The notes under the pieces: generated by a model
What the model was told of the DNA's origin: nothing
The model's database searches: none
What the model saw: only the letters and a program-made list of their open reading frames with translations
In this document: positions 43,801-58,800 of the stretch, piece by piece
How the letters are laid out: each line of letters starts with the position of its first letter
How positions within the stretch are numbered: position 1 is the stretch's first letter
Source of the DNA: Nipponacmea schrenckii
Taxonomy: Eukaryota > Mollusca > Gastropoda > Lottiidae
Length of the DNA stretch: 64,000 bases
NCBI GenBank assembly: GCA_030562195.1
Contig: CM060199.1
Coordinates: 15,458,338-15,522,337 of the forward strand
Direction: 5' to 3'
Translations under genes and position numbers: made by a program

Positions 43801-46800
43801 ACACTCTGCAATATGTTTTACACCTGACTATTTAAAACCTTGATTGGAAAATTGAAACTGTTGCAGGAATTTATTCTAATTCTAATTCCAATATTAGTTC
43901 TTTTGTCAAAGTTTCATAGCATTTTATCAGAAATCATTTAAGCATAATTCAGAACCATTGAACCATTCCATGATGAATAATGTTTTGTGTCCGCTGATGT
44001 TCTAAAAACATTTCTGTTGTAATTTCAGGTAACATTAGAACGTGTCTTAGGATTAACTTTATCCTCTAATACTGGATTAACATGTGATAATAATACTGGA
44101 ACTATAGCATATCCAGCAGGGTAAGTACTTTCTGAATTTACTGTTAACATTCCATAATATCTTGAAAATTGGTTGCAACATTATATGAGGACATGGTATG
44201 TGTTTGGAATTCATTTTTACACTTGTTCAATGTCAATGAAAACACTGTACAATAGTTAAATAGGACTATGTTCTGTGAATTCTCCCTTCATGCAATTGCA
44301 GACGTGATTTAAGCCATGAAATATACAATATTTTCTTAATTACAGACAAGATTTAAGTTTGACGTTTTAGTGACTTGACTATTGTGCTGTCTGCATTAAT
44401 ATCTTAACAAATCTTAACAAATTTATATGCTTAAAGGCAAGATCCAAGGAAAATTTTGATCTATCTTATCTGTATTAACTAAGTAAATAATTGATATATT
44501 CATGGTCATGTCCTCTGTTAGTTTTTAATGTAATAGGATACATTCAATTGGGATTTGACCATTTAATGCCCTACTGAACAATTATTTAGGATCATCCTAC
44601 AAAAAATGTCAATCTCTTTGTGAATAGTACAAGATGAATTTATTTGACCTTTAAACCTTAGTAACCTCAAATCTGTTCAGTGTATGAAAGTGTTTTTCTG
44701 TTTGAAGTTTGAAATTGTCTGTTTTCAACTGAAACTATACAAAAAGCAAAGTTTTTTCAGTGATAGTGCCAGCTCCACAGACTGGCGGCAGTACATGTAG
44801 TGGACAGATTGAGGAGGAAGGGCAAGGCAACTATCAAGGGTGAAGTAAGCAATAGGCAAGTTTTCTAAGAGAATCTCGGAGGGTTTAACAAAATTTTTGA
44901 AAATTTATAAAAACTGGATTTTGTGCATTCTGACAAATACTAAAGTGCAAAAATAAGTATAAAAATCATTTTGTATTTGTTAGAAATGAAGGGAGTACAA
45001 ATTATATTTCAAAATTTCAGAGAAAGTCTTGTTTTCTTGACATGCTCATTTTCTCTTTTAAGCTTGTTGTCTTTGATATTGAATGAATCTGATTTGTTTG
45101 TCTTATTATTGACCATTGCTAGAGCTTATACTAGTAAAAACTAGTTTATGGTTCATTTCATCCCTTTTATATCCCAATTTGTGACATAATTAGAAAAAAA
45201 ATCTGAGAGGTTTTTATTTATGTATGGCTTTTTATATCTTCATATCTGAATATAAGAAGGACTTGACCTCAGGCTTTGTGTTTTTAAATCCTAATTTTTA
45301 CTAATTTTTTTTAACTGAATAAGAACAGTGAACGATGCTCATCTTGCAAAATATCTTATGGTATTCAGAAAAAATATATTTTTGACACAATTTCCACCTG
45401 TCAGTGACGTCAGATCAGAGGAAGGCTTCTAGTTGTTTGGATTGGGCAATAAAATGTCTGGTTCCGTGCCAGAAAATTGTCACTCAGTTTCGACAGGGAA
45501 TTGGTTACAATATTCATCTTAAAAATGACTACATGTATGTATAATTTACATTAGAAAGTATGGAAGACCATTATTTTTGACGACTGAGTCACAACTAAAT
45601 CAGTCGATATAGCAACAAATGTACCCAGCTGTAATTTTTATCCTAAAAACACTGGATGACCTTAAGTTTACCGAAGTTTATACAACTCAGCCATCCTTTA
45701 CTTTCATAATAAATTGATATAAATAAGATGAAGAAATATTTGCATACATCAATGTGTGTTCAGTCACCCACGGAAATCTTTCATATATCTGATACTATTC
45801 AACCATTTTTATTATACCTATCTGAATACAGATATTCTTTTAAAAAATTACACGCAATTTGAAATCTTTTCACTGGACTGACCTAGTAACTTCATATTTC
45901 ACAATAAACGCCCCAAGCTGTAATACATATGCACTCTGAATTCTGGTATGTGTTGTAGTAAAACAAGTGATTGTTTTGACGTATTTGAAATGAATACGTC
46001 TTAAAGTTACCTACACCTGCTTATTCAAGCCTCTCATTTTCTAAAGGTGGTTTTTAAGGCCAATTTAGATAACTGGTAATTTCAGTAGGCTTGGAAAGAA
46101 CAGAATGAGTTTACCCAAATGGATAAATTAAACTCCCAATATTAAATTGATTTTATTTGGTTTTCTCAGAAAATATATATGATTTGAAATTTGGGATTAT
46201 TTACCTCTTGTCCAATTTTGTAAAATCTTTACCCGCGGGCTCCAGTATGATGGGTGTCAGACCAAATGCTTTCTGGTAAAGTTAATTTGTCTGAAAATGA
46301 GGCTACAACAAAACTCACTAATATAGATCTGGTTTGGTCAAATTTGTAATCTGCGTTGACCAAGTTGTTGTTTGGCCAGTCCAGTATTTATTTGGAAGGT
46401 GTTAAATTCAATCAACAACACCAGTAAACATACATGTAGATCACAGTAATTTGTTCAACACGTTAGTTTGGTTTCATATTAACTTCTTTCCATAAACACA
46501 TTTTCTCTTTCATCTCAGCAGGATCTTGGTGGGTGGTTAAGTCAGATGCTTGCTCACAAACTAGAAGGTCACTGGTTCAATTTAAGAATTGTAGAGGGTA
46601 CCCCCTGTTAGGATTTGTCATTGGTTGGCATTTGAAGGTGCTGAGGATGAGACAACATTGTGTTTGGGTTTCAAAGCTTAAAGATCAACATCCCAGTAAT
46701 ATTTATGTTGGAATGGGAGGTATCTTCGAAAAAAAGATTTTGACAACAGCAGACTACTACAATCTGATTTTTAATGACTAGAAAATACAACCAAAATAGT

Positions 46801-49800
46801 GCTTTTTAAAATAATCTGGAGTTTCATAGATAGTGATAATTAATAGTTAACCTGGAAGAAAAGTCTACTGATTGACCCAAGCGTATGGGAAGTAATAATG
46901 GTGTATGCCCACTTATAATATTATGTTTAGGTGATATGTGAGCTGTTTATTATAATAACTGACAGTAGAATAATGAGAACAATCTGGTAGTAGTGTTTAC
47001 AGTTCCATTGTTTATATTCTATATACCTGCCTCAGGTCAGATATCTAATAAATGGAGTAAAACAGGTACACCTTGATGCTTGTACAAAATTAAGAAAGAG
47101 GTTCAGATTTACATTTCCACATAGATTTATTAAATTTTAAACACAGTACAAAATAGAATGAAGACTCACAATATGGTACCATGACTGTTAGAGACATTTC
47201 TTAGTTTGTTTGTTGCATTTTGTTGCATCTCAGATTTATTTATTGGTAATTCTTGTTCAGATAAGCATCTAAAAGTTATTTATAAGGATAAACAAGTTAT
47301 TTTTTATTTTTTCTAAAACCTCAGTCGCCAGATTGTATTGTACTGATTTGCTGTATTCCAGGGTTGCCAGATGAGTTATTGACAAGACTATAATGTAAAT
47401 TACTCTACAGTCTGTTATCAACATGCTACCAGAACAGACATACAGTTTTTACATACCTTTTATTTTTATTGCCTATTCTACATTCAGACTAATTTTTTAA
47501 CCATGCAATAATTACCTAGAAATGTCTGAAATATTGAAAAATTGATTCATAATAGGAGCAATTTATCTGTCGATCGGCAATATTTATCAGTTTACAGGTA
47601 CTGCAAATCAAATGTACCAATCTACTGGTTACATAGATGTGTGTTCTACAAATGTAGAAAAATAGATACATTTTTGTAAATTTGAGATATTCTAGCCTAT
47701 ATACTACAAATGTAGAAATATTCTGGAATTACAGATGTACCATGTAGTATTTTCTGGCTCTGTCATTTTATGGTACTATTCTACCAACAGATTGGCCCTG
47801 TCTAAATCTATCTGTATGAATTGATCTTATTGCTCTATAAAGTATGAAGTCATGTTTTTTTTAATATCGGATGCCAAATCTTTAGACATGTATTTGTTGG
47901 CAGGACTAACAATTTTCTTTATTTTTTAGTTTCATCTTTTGAGTTCAAATCAGTTATAACAACTTTTCTTGATAGTTGATATTTATGTAAGATGCATTTT
48001 AACATCAGAAAGTTGTTGTTGTACTGATACTCAACAAATATCATTCTGATAAGAAATTAGTGAGTGACATTTGATTATCATAGCCTTCTGCTACTTGCTT
48101 GAGAAAAGAAATATGGTGGTTTATTATGTTGGAAGTAAAACATACATACTTTTAAAAGTAAATGCGAATCCATTTGGTCTGTACATTTCTGTGCTCATAA
48201 AGACTGGCATTATTATGAGAGAATAGTGCATCAGTAGATGACAAATCTTGTGCAAATCAAGTGGACATATTCTTTCAAAACTTAAAATTCTACAGTCCAC
48301 CGCTTTAAAGATTGTAGCTGGGGATAACATTGAAACACAGTTTGTATAATTTGAGCTAAAAGTTTGAATTAAGCAAGGTGCCAAAATGGAATTATTTTCT
48401 TACACTGCAATTCAGATATTCCTTTCATTGTAAATCAGAATATTCTTAAGATTAGACATACAGTATACGCTTTGTTAAATGGCTGCCAAACTAAATTTTT
48501 ATCATTTGCAAGAAGAAAGTGAACTAGGTTGAAAAATGGATATCTCAAATAGTTTACAACTGGTATAAATAACCTCATCAATTTTATCAAAAACTTTGGT
48601 TTAGAGAGTAATTACTACTTTTGGCACCTCAGGTAGATCTATTTTTAGTTTTAATTTGTTAAAAACTGCAATAAATTGTCATTTAAAGGTAATTAGAGAT
48701 ATGAAAAGTAGAATGTAGAATTTCAAATTGGATGAAATTTAGTAAGAAAACAGATTTAACTTTAATTGATGTGCCATGAATGAGCGAGCAGAAGTCTGAG
48801 AATCTGGTACTGGTAATGATAAGAGGAACTAAAGAAAATACATTGACAGTTCAACACCAATCTAAGTTATTTGATCTACTCTTTAAGAAAACTTCTTTTA
48901 TTTTATGTTTAGTACAATTTATTTAGTTGCTGAGTGATTTTTGTGTTAAAAAGTCTTAGATTACTATGGCTGTTAGTTATTTATTTGCCAGTCATGTTTG
49001 AAGCTCTGAATGTTACATTATGCTTGTGTCGTTTGGACATTGTTCTCCAATAAAACTATTTAAGTTTGAAATACTTTGTGAATCTAAGATTCCTACCCAT
49101 TTGTCGAGGGAAGTAACATTAAAGGCTAAGTCTAGTCTTTTTAAGAGATGCAGAGTTAACAAAACCAAAAACATTGTGGCATCAATATTCTGCCAATCTT
49201 AAGACACCAAGGAACTATCTTATCTTATGGGTAGTCTAAGAGTTTGCATATGGGAGGAATTTTTACTTTGTATCCAGCAACCTTGAGGTGTGAGATATCA
49301 CTAGTAGTAGTTAATTGTATATGATTGATGATATTTGATAATATGATGACTTCTACTATTCCCATCACTATCATCAGATAAATTACTTAAAATATCAACA
49401 GGTGGTATTAGTATCACTACAATCAATTAACTAGCCTCTGATTATAGGCAGGTTCTTTTATAATTGGAACCCTAATTTGTTGGTAATTGCGCATAAATAT
49501 CAAATCACAACTAAGGAGGCACAGTAAATCAATTCTTAGATCTTAAGGTGACATAGACGATGGGTAAATGGTGTTTTTGTAGCAGGATCATTGATCAGAA
49601 CTGGTATCTGGTATATTTTTTACTTTTTGAAATGTGTATTATTCTACATGGACTAAAAAGTTCAAGCTAAATCAATCATTTTGTAACCTGCAGCATTTTC
49701 AAAATATAAAAGTACAGATAATTGTCATTTAAATAAAGCAAATTTACAAGCGGAATTAAAAATCTCTTAATAGGTCTGCTATAGGACTTCAGTATTCTAG

Positions 49801-52800
49801 TTTTCAATGGTGCTACACATAGCTAATGACAATTTTTAGTTTTCTTTCAAAGGTACAGATTAAAACCTTTCAAATGCTATATGTGGGGATAAAGACTTAT
49901 ATAATTTCATTTTCTTCATGATTTGATTTTAAAAATCAGAAAAAATGATACTGTGCTTTCAAGTCTTGATCTGTGTTACCTTGGAACAGCTGAAGTTTCT
50001 CATTGGAACCAATTAGCAGCATGTAATTTCTTCCCTCATTACTGATCTTTTATCATATCCTTTACTGAAAATTAATTTCCCAATGACTTCCAGATAACAG
50101 CACTCAGTAGCTGGAATTTTACTCAAGAGTTCAGACTTTCTAAGAGATTGTTTCTTGAGTTAAAAGTGAAGAAGGTTCATGTGTATAGTAAAGCAGTTTT
50201 GAAGAGTTTTTGTATTAAACCATATTTGGCATAAGAAAGCATTTGACTTTTGGTAGAGATTGAAAGCTGATGATCTGCCACATGAAGACTGTAGTGCAAT
50301 AGATGTTAAGATGGGAGTATTGGTGTACTTCTTACAAGTTGAGCATTTGCCTCATTTGCCTTCTTTACAGCTATGACCTTGCAGTTGTTAATTCAGGTCT
50401 GCTCAATTTAACATCATTATGTCAACTGGATTTATTTGCTTATTATTAAGATAAGGGTACTCAGGATATATAGATGGTTATCTACAGACAAATTCCTAGG
50501 AGAACTATACATTGATTATTATCTATTGGTCTATAGGTGATAGATAAATAAATAATATGAAGTATTATCTAGATAAAGTTTATTTAATACATATGGTACT
50601 AATAATAATTTAGACTAATCTAGCCAATATGACAATCTAACTATATACTGTACTATTGCCTGTTTGTATGAGATCTTTTGACTGTTTAAAAGAAAAATAG
50701 GCTTCATTAACCCCTTTTTATATGACAAAAAAATATCTATTCTCAGTAAAGCACAATGAGTAAAATATGAGTGTGTTAGAAGCAGTTCTCAGATCACTTG
50801 ATTTTACAGCAATGTAAATCAGCACAATTTACATGGCATCCCAAACACGAATAGAGCAATTTATAGTGGCTTGGAGTAAAAGAACTATGTCTGAAGAAAA
50901 TTTTTACCCATTGTATACCACATATAGTAGTTTATCGGCATAATAAATTACAAGGAGCAACATATAGTATAATACCCTTACATCTCGTCCCTATACTATA
51001 TCTTTTAGATTTTAGTTTTGATGTTTTTTAGCATTTTTATGTCATATTTCATGTAGATCTGTCAAAGCTCATTATTAAAGCTATCTCTATCAATTGTATA
51101 CACATTACTGTTTTTGCATATTCTTATCATGGGTGGAACAGAAAATGCTGAAAGTAATGAAATTAGTTGAATCTTAGTAACATCTTAAAGTAGCATAATG
51201 GTCTTATGTATTTTAACTCTATTGTAAAGAGTTCCGTTAATTCTATTCTGTGCTAGATAAATGGATTGATTTCTGAACTTTTGAGGTATTATGTTAGAAT
51301 CCTTTTACAAATGCTCTGTCTACATCAAATCGTGTTTTGTCAAGCTGAAGAAAGAATTTTTTATTAAACTCCTCTCTTATCCAAATTTTCAATTCATTTG
51401 TTGTGAATAAAAAATTTAAAATCATTCGTTTGAAAACCAAATAAACTATCAATGAAAAACTGAAATAATCTACCAATGCAATTTTGATTTATAATGATAA
51501 TGTAGGATAGAATGAAGAGTCTGTTAATGTCCCTTTAAATGCTAGCTTCTATCACACTTATCAACTACTTATTTCTAGTATGTTTATGTGGTAAAGATGA
51601 TAGCTTTCTCTGATAATGCATACCTTCTGTATTGCTAAAAGATCAATCAAAGATAATTATCTCAAGAAATGATAATTGGATATCTAGACAGGATAATGAG
51701 AATTTAATGATATATTCTAAAAAAATCTCAGTCAAAAGTTTTTTAATTCTAAGAAAATAAGAAAATTGTTTAGAATCATTTCTACAAAGAAATTCCATTA
51801 ACTGTATCTTCAATATAGATTAAAAAGTTGTCAGTCAATAGTAATTTTGGCTATTTAAAAGTGCAGTATGTAAGTGAAAGTATTGCTGATAGTAGAATTA
51901 ATTATGTTTTCATGCAAGGAAAATTTTGGGCAATGGTTTGAAATGAAGCAGGCAGTATTTAGAAATGACGGATAAAAAACATGATGTCATTGTCCTAAAC
52001 ATTGGTAACCAAGGTTTTATTTTGCATATAGGCAAAGTTTTTCAGCCACCAGTACATACATCATTACATGATTTATACATAACATTCTGTAACACCTACC
52101 AATGGTTAACAATATTTTGCAATAATTCAAAATGTTTCTCCCATCATGGTAGATAGATAAAAACTTAATGGTATTGACTAAATAAAATAACTAGACAAAA
52201 TGTAAATGAATTTATGATTAAATAAACAGCTATTGTTTAATAACCATATTGAAACTTTTTGTTTGAAAAGAAAATTATATTTTTTTACCATCTATTGCAT
52301 ATTATTCACTGGAAATTATTGAATTCCTGTTATACAGCATATTTATTATCACATGTTGATAACTTATAATTTGAGAATTTACTTTTATTGTACCTAATAA
52401 TATACTATTGTTATAACCACTTATCTCTGTGTATTTATAGTTTGCATATCACTGTTTATTACGTGTCTCACATGAAATATTGCATTAAATTTAAAGCAGT
52501 ATACCGTATAGCACATATACATGTACCAATGTAGTTTTTTTTTTCAAAGGACAAACATTTGTTGTTTGTGCCTTTGTAAAAGAACATAGAATTGCTTTAA
52601 AGAAAACATGTTATGGTATACCTATGTTGAAGTAAATGGCCTGATACTGTGAGAAAGTACAAAAATTCTCCAGATACCTAAATTGATTGGTACTTAACTT
52701 AATAAATAGTCCGATATACTTGAAGAAAATAGTACACAGTTTCTTATTGTTCTCTTATAATCCTTAGATATACTGTAGATGTTGAAATAGAACAACGCCT

Positions 52801-55800
52801 GAGTCAGTTCTTCATTGTAGATTGTTAACAGCAGACATCAAGTAAATATTGTCACTTCAAAAGCTAATGTTCTTACTATGTTACATATTCAATCGTACTT
52901 AATACCATACAAAAAAAAAATAAATAAAAAAGATGCTGGGAAAAAATTATAACTTCATTGCCGACATTTGTTTCTGGGTAAAAACATACTTAATGAACGG
53001 TAAATATATTTCATATTGCATCTTATCCTTTACACAGCAGTCATATTAAGGATCAAAGGTTTCATGTTGTGTTACTTGTTCACCCTTAATGAATCAATGT
53101 GTTATATTCAGTACTGAATATTAACACATGTAAAACTGGGATACTGACTTTCATTATGTCAAGTCACTGGTAACATGCAGTGCTTGGTGTTTCATGTACA
53201 CTATTAGAGGCTTTGTGCTTTTGTAGTGGAAAGAAGCTGTGTGCATCATCCAAAATTTATTTTGTATTGAACAAATATTTGGTGTACATGTGAAATGAAA
53301 AGTAAATGTGCATCAGATATTTTCTTTCGACCATCTTTTTTTTAATGTAAACTCAACAAAATCACTTCTTAAAGTGTGTGTCTTAATTTTTTTCTGGCAA
53401 ATAATTTCTACAAACTATGATTAAGTATTCTTCATCTCAAGTCAAACTGTAGCCTAGATGTAAAAACATTAATGACAGCGCCATACCATAAGGGTTCATC
53501 CCAGAAACTTGATGGATGTACAAGCCAATTGCATTTCTTTCACTGCTTCTGCTCATTATAGATGATTTTTATACGCCCACATGAAATGGGGGGCGTATAT
53601 TGTCGTCACCCACATCCGTCCGTCCGTCCGTCCGTCCGTCCGTCCGTCCGTCCGTCCGTCCGTCCGTCCACAATTGCTCGTAAACACTCTACACGGTGTA
53701 ATTCTTGACGGATTTAGATGAAACTTAATATGAGTGCTTATGATCACGCAAGGATGAACCCTATTGAAAATCAGCAAAATCGGAAAAAAATTAGTATGAG
53801 TTTGTGCCCTTGTTCTTGAATGGCTCGTAAACACTCTACAAAGTGCAATTCTTGACCGATTTTGATGAAACTTGGTGTGAGAGTATGTTATAACTCAAGG
53901 ATAAACCCTATCGAAAATCAGCGAAATCGAAAAACATTTAGTATGAGTTATTGCCCTTGTTCTTGAAAACGCGTTCAATTTTAGCTTGTAAACACTCTTG
54001 AGAGAACAATTTTTAATGGATTTTAATGAAACTTGGTCTGTTTATTTGTTATCACCCAAGGATGAAGCCTATTGAAAACCAGTCAAATCGAAAAAAAATT
54101 AATATAAGTTATTGCCCTTGTTTTTGAAAACACGTTCAATTTTTAGCTTGTAAACACTCTACAAAGCACAGTTATTGACCGATTTTGACGAAACTTGCTG
54201 AAATTGTTTAATATCACCCAAGAATGAACCCTTTTGAAAATAGCACATATCGAAATATATTTAATAGGAATTATTGCCCTTGTTCTATAAAATGTGTTGG
54301 ATTTTTGCCTTGTAAACACTCTACAAGTCACAATTCTTGAGCGATTTTAACATAACTTGGCATGAGTATTTGTAATCACCTAAGGATGAACCCTATTGAA
54401 ATTCAGTTAAATCGAAAAATATTTAGTATCAGTTATTGCCCTTGTGTTTGAAAACGCGTTCAATTTTAGCTTGTAAGCACTCTAGAAAGAACAATTCTTA
54501 ATGGATTTTGATAAAACTTGGCTTGAGTATTTGTTTATACCCAAGGATGAACCTTTTTGAAAATCAAATAAATCGAAATATATTTAGTGTCAGTTATTGC
54601 CCTTGTGTTTGAAAACGGGTTTAACTTTTTGGCTAATAAACACTCTAGAAGGTACAATTCATGACCAATGTTGACAAAACTCACTGAAATTGTTGGATAT
54701 CGCAAGGGATGAGCCTAATTGAAAATTAAAAATATCAAAATATATCTAATATGAATTATTGCCCTTGTTCTTTAAAACACGTTTGATTTTTGTCTCGTAA
54801 ACACTCTACATGGCACAATTCTTGATGGATTTCGATGAAACTTGGTGTGAGAGTGTATTATAACTCAAGGATGAACTCTATTGAAAATCAGCAAAATCGA
54901 AAAATTTTTTAGTATGAGTTACTGCCCTTGTTCTTGAAAACGCATTCAATTTTAGCTTGTAAACACTCTAGAAAGAACTATTCTTAATGGATTTTGATTA
55001 ACTTTGGCTTGAGTATTTGTTTTTACCCAAGGATGAACCCTATTATAAATCAAATAAATAGAAATATATTTAGTGTCAGTTATAGCCCTTGTTCTTGAAA
55101 ACGCGTTCAATTTTAGCTTGTAAACACTCTAGAAAGAACAATTTTTAATGGATTTTGATGTCACTTGGCTGGAGTATTTGTTGTTTCCGAAGGATGAACC
55201 CTATTGAAAATCGAAAAATATTTAGTACAAGTTATTGACCTTATTTTTGAAAACGCGTTCAATTTAACTCGTAAACACTCTAGAAAGAACAATTTTGAAT
55301 GGATTTTGATGAAACTTGGCTTTAGTATTTGTTTTCTCACAAGGATAAACCCTATTGAAAATCAGATAAATCGAAAAATATTTAGTGTCAGTTATTGCGC
55401 CTGTTTTCAAAAACGCTTTCAACTTTTGGCTTGTGAACACTCTAAATATTCCTTTTTGACAAAACTCACTGAAATTGTTTAATATCAACCAAGGATGAGC
55501 CTTATTAAGAATTAAAAATATCAAAATATTATTAAGGGTGAACCCTATTGCAAATCATAAAAATACCGAAAAATATTTAATGAGTTGTTATTAGGTACAA
55601 TTCTTGACAGTTTTTAATGAAACTAGAGACCCTAGAAAAAAATAGGTTGGTAGGTTGAATAATTCATTCCACTTATTGTAACCTTACTGAAAAGTTTTTA
55701 TTTGAAATAAATGCTGCCAGTGGGCGTATATTACCTTGCCTGGCAAGCTATCTTGAAAGTGACTGTGGTCTTCTGGAGAATGTGATTTTGGGTAGAGAAC

Positions 55801-58800
55801 CATCTGATATCATTCTTGGGCATCAGTCCAACTGATTTTAAGTCATTGGAAGTTTTGTCGATGACCTATAACGGCTGATCACAATATCTTTGAGCATAAT
55901 CAGAAATTTGTTTGTTTCAATGTTAAACAATATCTACTATCTGTAACAAAAGGTTAGCTGGTAATTTATTTAGATTGATGTTTTTTACTACCATTTGATG
56001 TGTGTCTGATTAGACAAAGGTGCCAGCACTGCCTGTTATTGAAGTTACTAATTGACATAAGAACTGTTGATATTGTAGACCTCTTATCTATTAGACCATT
56101 CTTCTTAGTGAAAGATCTACTTTGTCTTGATGTAAAATGAGGATAATGTGTGAACAGTTTTAATGGATCAGTAGCAATGTTTTAAGAATAGAGTACCGGT
56201 AGCCATCTTGATATTTGAAAGGTGTTTGAGTCTATTCATCATGTGACCTACTGGCCAGTGTGCTACTATTTTTGTCACCGTGTTCAATCTGTTTTGCATA
56301 GAAAGTACAAGATTTTGAACAAGCTTACATGAACAGGATCACTTTCAAGAAATGCAAATTTTAAACCAATCAAATTGAGTCACAAGATGATAATTATTGG
56401 CTTGTTGGATTGCAGTTTAGATGTGGAATGGGCCTAATTGGTGTTTAAAAGCGCAGAAACCATTGATTTGAGATATAGTATTGTGAATACCATTATTGTG
56501 TATTTGTAAAATATGTTTTTTGCAATAGATTTATATGAAAGTAACCAATAACTGGTCTTTTGGGAAATGCCAAACACCAAGACTTTTGTTTATGTTATAT
56601 GTATTGCCAATACTCCAACTTGCCAATAAAAATAAATCTGATACACGAAAATGTGGCAAAAGTATCGAAGAAGTATTAAAATAACATTAATTGATCTATT
56701 GATATACATGTACTGCTTTATAGGCATTTACCTTGCTACAGCTATTTCTGTGCACGGTATCATAAACTTACAAGATGCATTCAGATTGTTGAAATGTCTG
56801 TATATTATCAGATAGTAATTATGTAGTGCAGAAATGAAATATGGATAATGAAATATCATAAATTTGCCAACAACAATATAATAATGTCAGAGTTATAGCT
56901 CCAATATGTTCCAGAGACTGTATGAAAAACTGTTAGTTTGCGTAAGAGATAGAATTAGTATGAAAAAATGGAGTTCTCAGACATTTATGGCTCCTGGTGC
57001 TTTTCTGTTGTTTTTTCAGAACACTGGAATAATGATAACATAGCACCTCCAGATTTACAGGCATAATTAATAGGGTGATATAATGAAACAATACTGCAGA
57101 GGAAAATTACAAAATTCTAGAAATAATTGTCTGGTGTACCATAATTTCCATTCATACATGTTTTGATTAAAGCAATGTGCACAATTCTGGAAAAACATAA
57201 GAACAGTTATAGCACCTTAATTTAAAGTGAATTGCTTTATGACTAGTTGTTTAAATTTCTTTAATTAGTAGGAATTGCTTAGTATACATATCATAGTCCT
57301 TGTTTTGTTGATGTTAACATTGCATAATGTCATGCCCATAAAATTGTTATGAAACAGAATCTTTTCTCAAATTTTCATTGATTGAAATTTAATTTGATTT
57401 TTAGTCAAGATGGTGACAGCTGTGTCTATTTATAACTTCCTCCCTAACAGGAGAGCTATTAAAAATCCATAACTGCCTTGGATAATGGATTCTCCATACC
57501 AAGTATTTGAAAAAACTGACAGCAGATGTCTTCAAGATAATGTATTGTTACTTTTCTACTGCTATTACCCATAAGAAAGTACATTTGTTACATACAGCTT
57601 CATGATTTAATCATGAGGCATCAGGACCTGCAGATTTTTTAAATGTTTTGATAATTGTTTCGTTTAGTAAAAGTAGCATTTCCAAGTTGGTAGAATTGAT
57701 CTTTATCTGTGAACTTAACTTTTTATCCTTAAAAAATTTAATTGTATCTTTCTTCTTTTTTTAACAGATATAGGGATTTTGGATTTTCATGATAACAACT
57801 ATTGGTTTCATATAAATATTCTATAGAGTCAGTCTGCCCTCAGACATAAATAAATTCTCTTTGCTAGTAAATATTAAGTAAACCTCAGTCAGTTATGACG
57901 TATATAAATTACAGTATTTGTATACAAGTTTAAAAATCATTTTTGATAGATCATTATTGAACACTCCTTTATTGTCAAAAATAAGAGAAAGTAATAAAGG
58001 TACTGAATATAATAGAAAGTGAATTTTAAGATCATTTTACATGTCTTTGTTGCTTTATGTTCTGATCTTTTGAAATTTGACTATTATTATGGCAAGTGGT
58101 GGTCCTTACATATAACATGATTCAAAACAGGGGGTAGGCTGAAAATGTTGTTAAATTAAAGTAGACATTACTTAAGGATTCTGTATGCTTCATTTTAGCA
58201 GTTGATTAAAGTTGGTTAAAGGAAATTGTTGGTTATGTAAAGCCATAGTTGAAATTTTAAAGTTTTTAAAGTATGAGTAGTATGACTCCTTAAAAAGAAT
58301 GCATTTCATTCAGTAAAAACATCTTAATGCCTGTAGCAGACAATAATTCAATGATAATGTGTCAAAGAAGGTCAAGGGAGAATTTGTAACCCTGCTTACA
58401 CCTTGAAACTATGTTAACCTCCATTTAAATGAATGATAAGCTAACTAATTCAGAAGGAAGGGTCAATATTTTACCTGACAGATGACCCTGCCCAATTATT
58501 ATGTATTTGACACCTGATAGTGTGATTTGACACTAGTTGCACTTCTGAACCAGAGGTCAGTTGAGGTCATTGTTGATATTTATTGTGTTATAATGAAGTG
58601 TGATTATCATTCATCTAATGCAGTCTTCATATGGTGACCTTTAAATTAAAAAACAAACCAGAAACATGAGACATATTTTTTTTCTCTCAAAGTTTCTGTT
58701 ATTTTGGTTTCTTTCATTAAAAGTCATGTTGTTTATGAAATATGCTCCAAATGACCTTGGCTCTATAGCATTGAATGCACACCTGGTGTATGTCACAAAA

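Noticed and set aside
53556..55524. Minus-strand open frames in the ~160-bp array
   Set aside because: They repeat with the array unit and reflect its periodicity rather than a protein.
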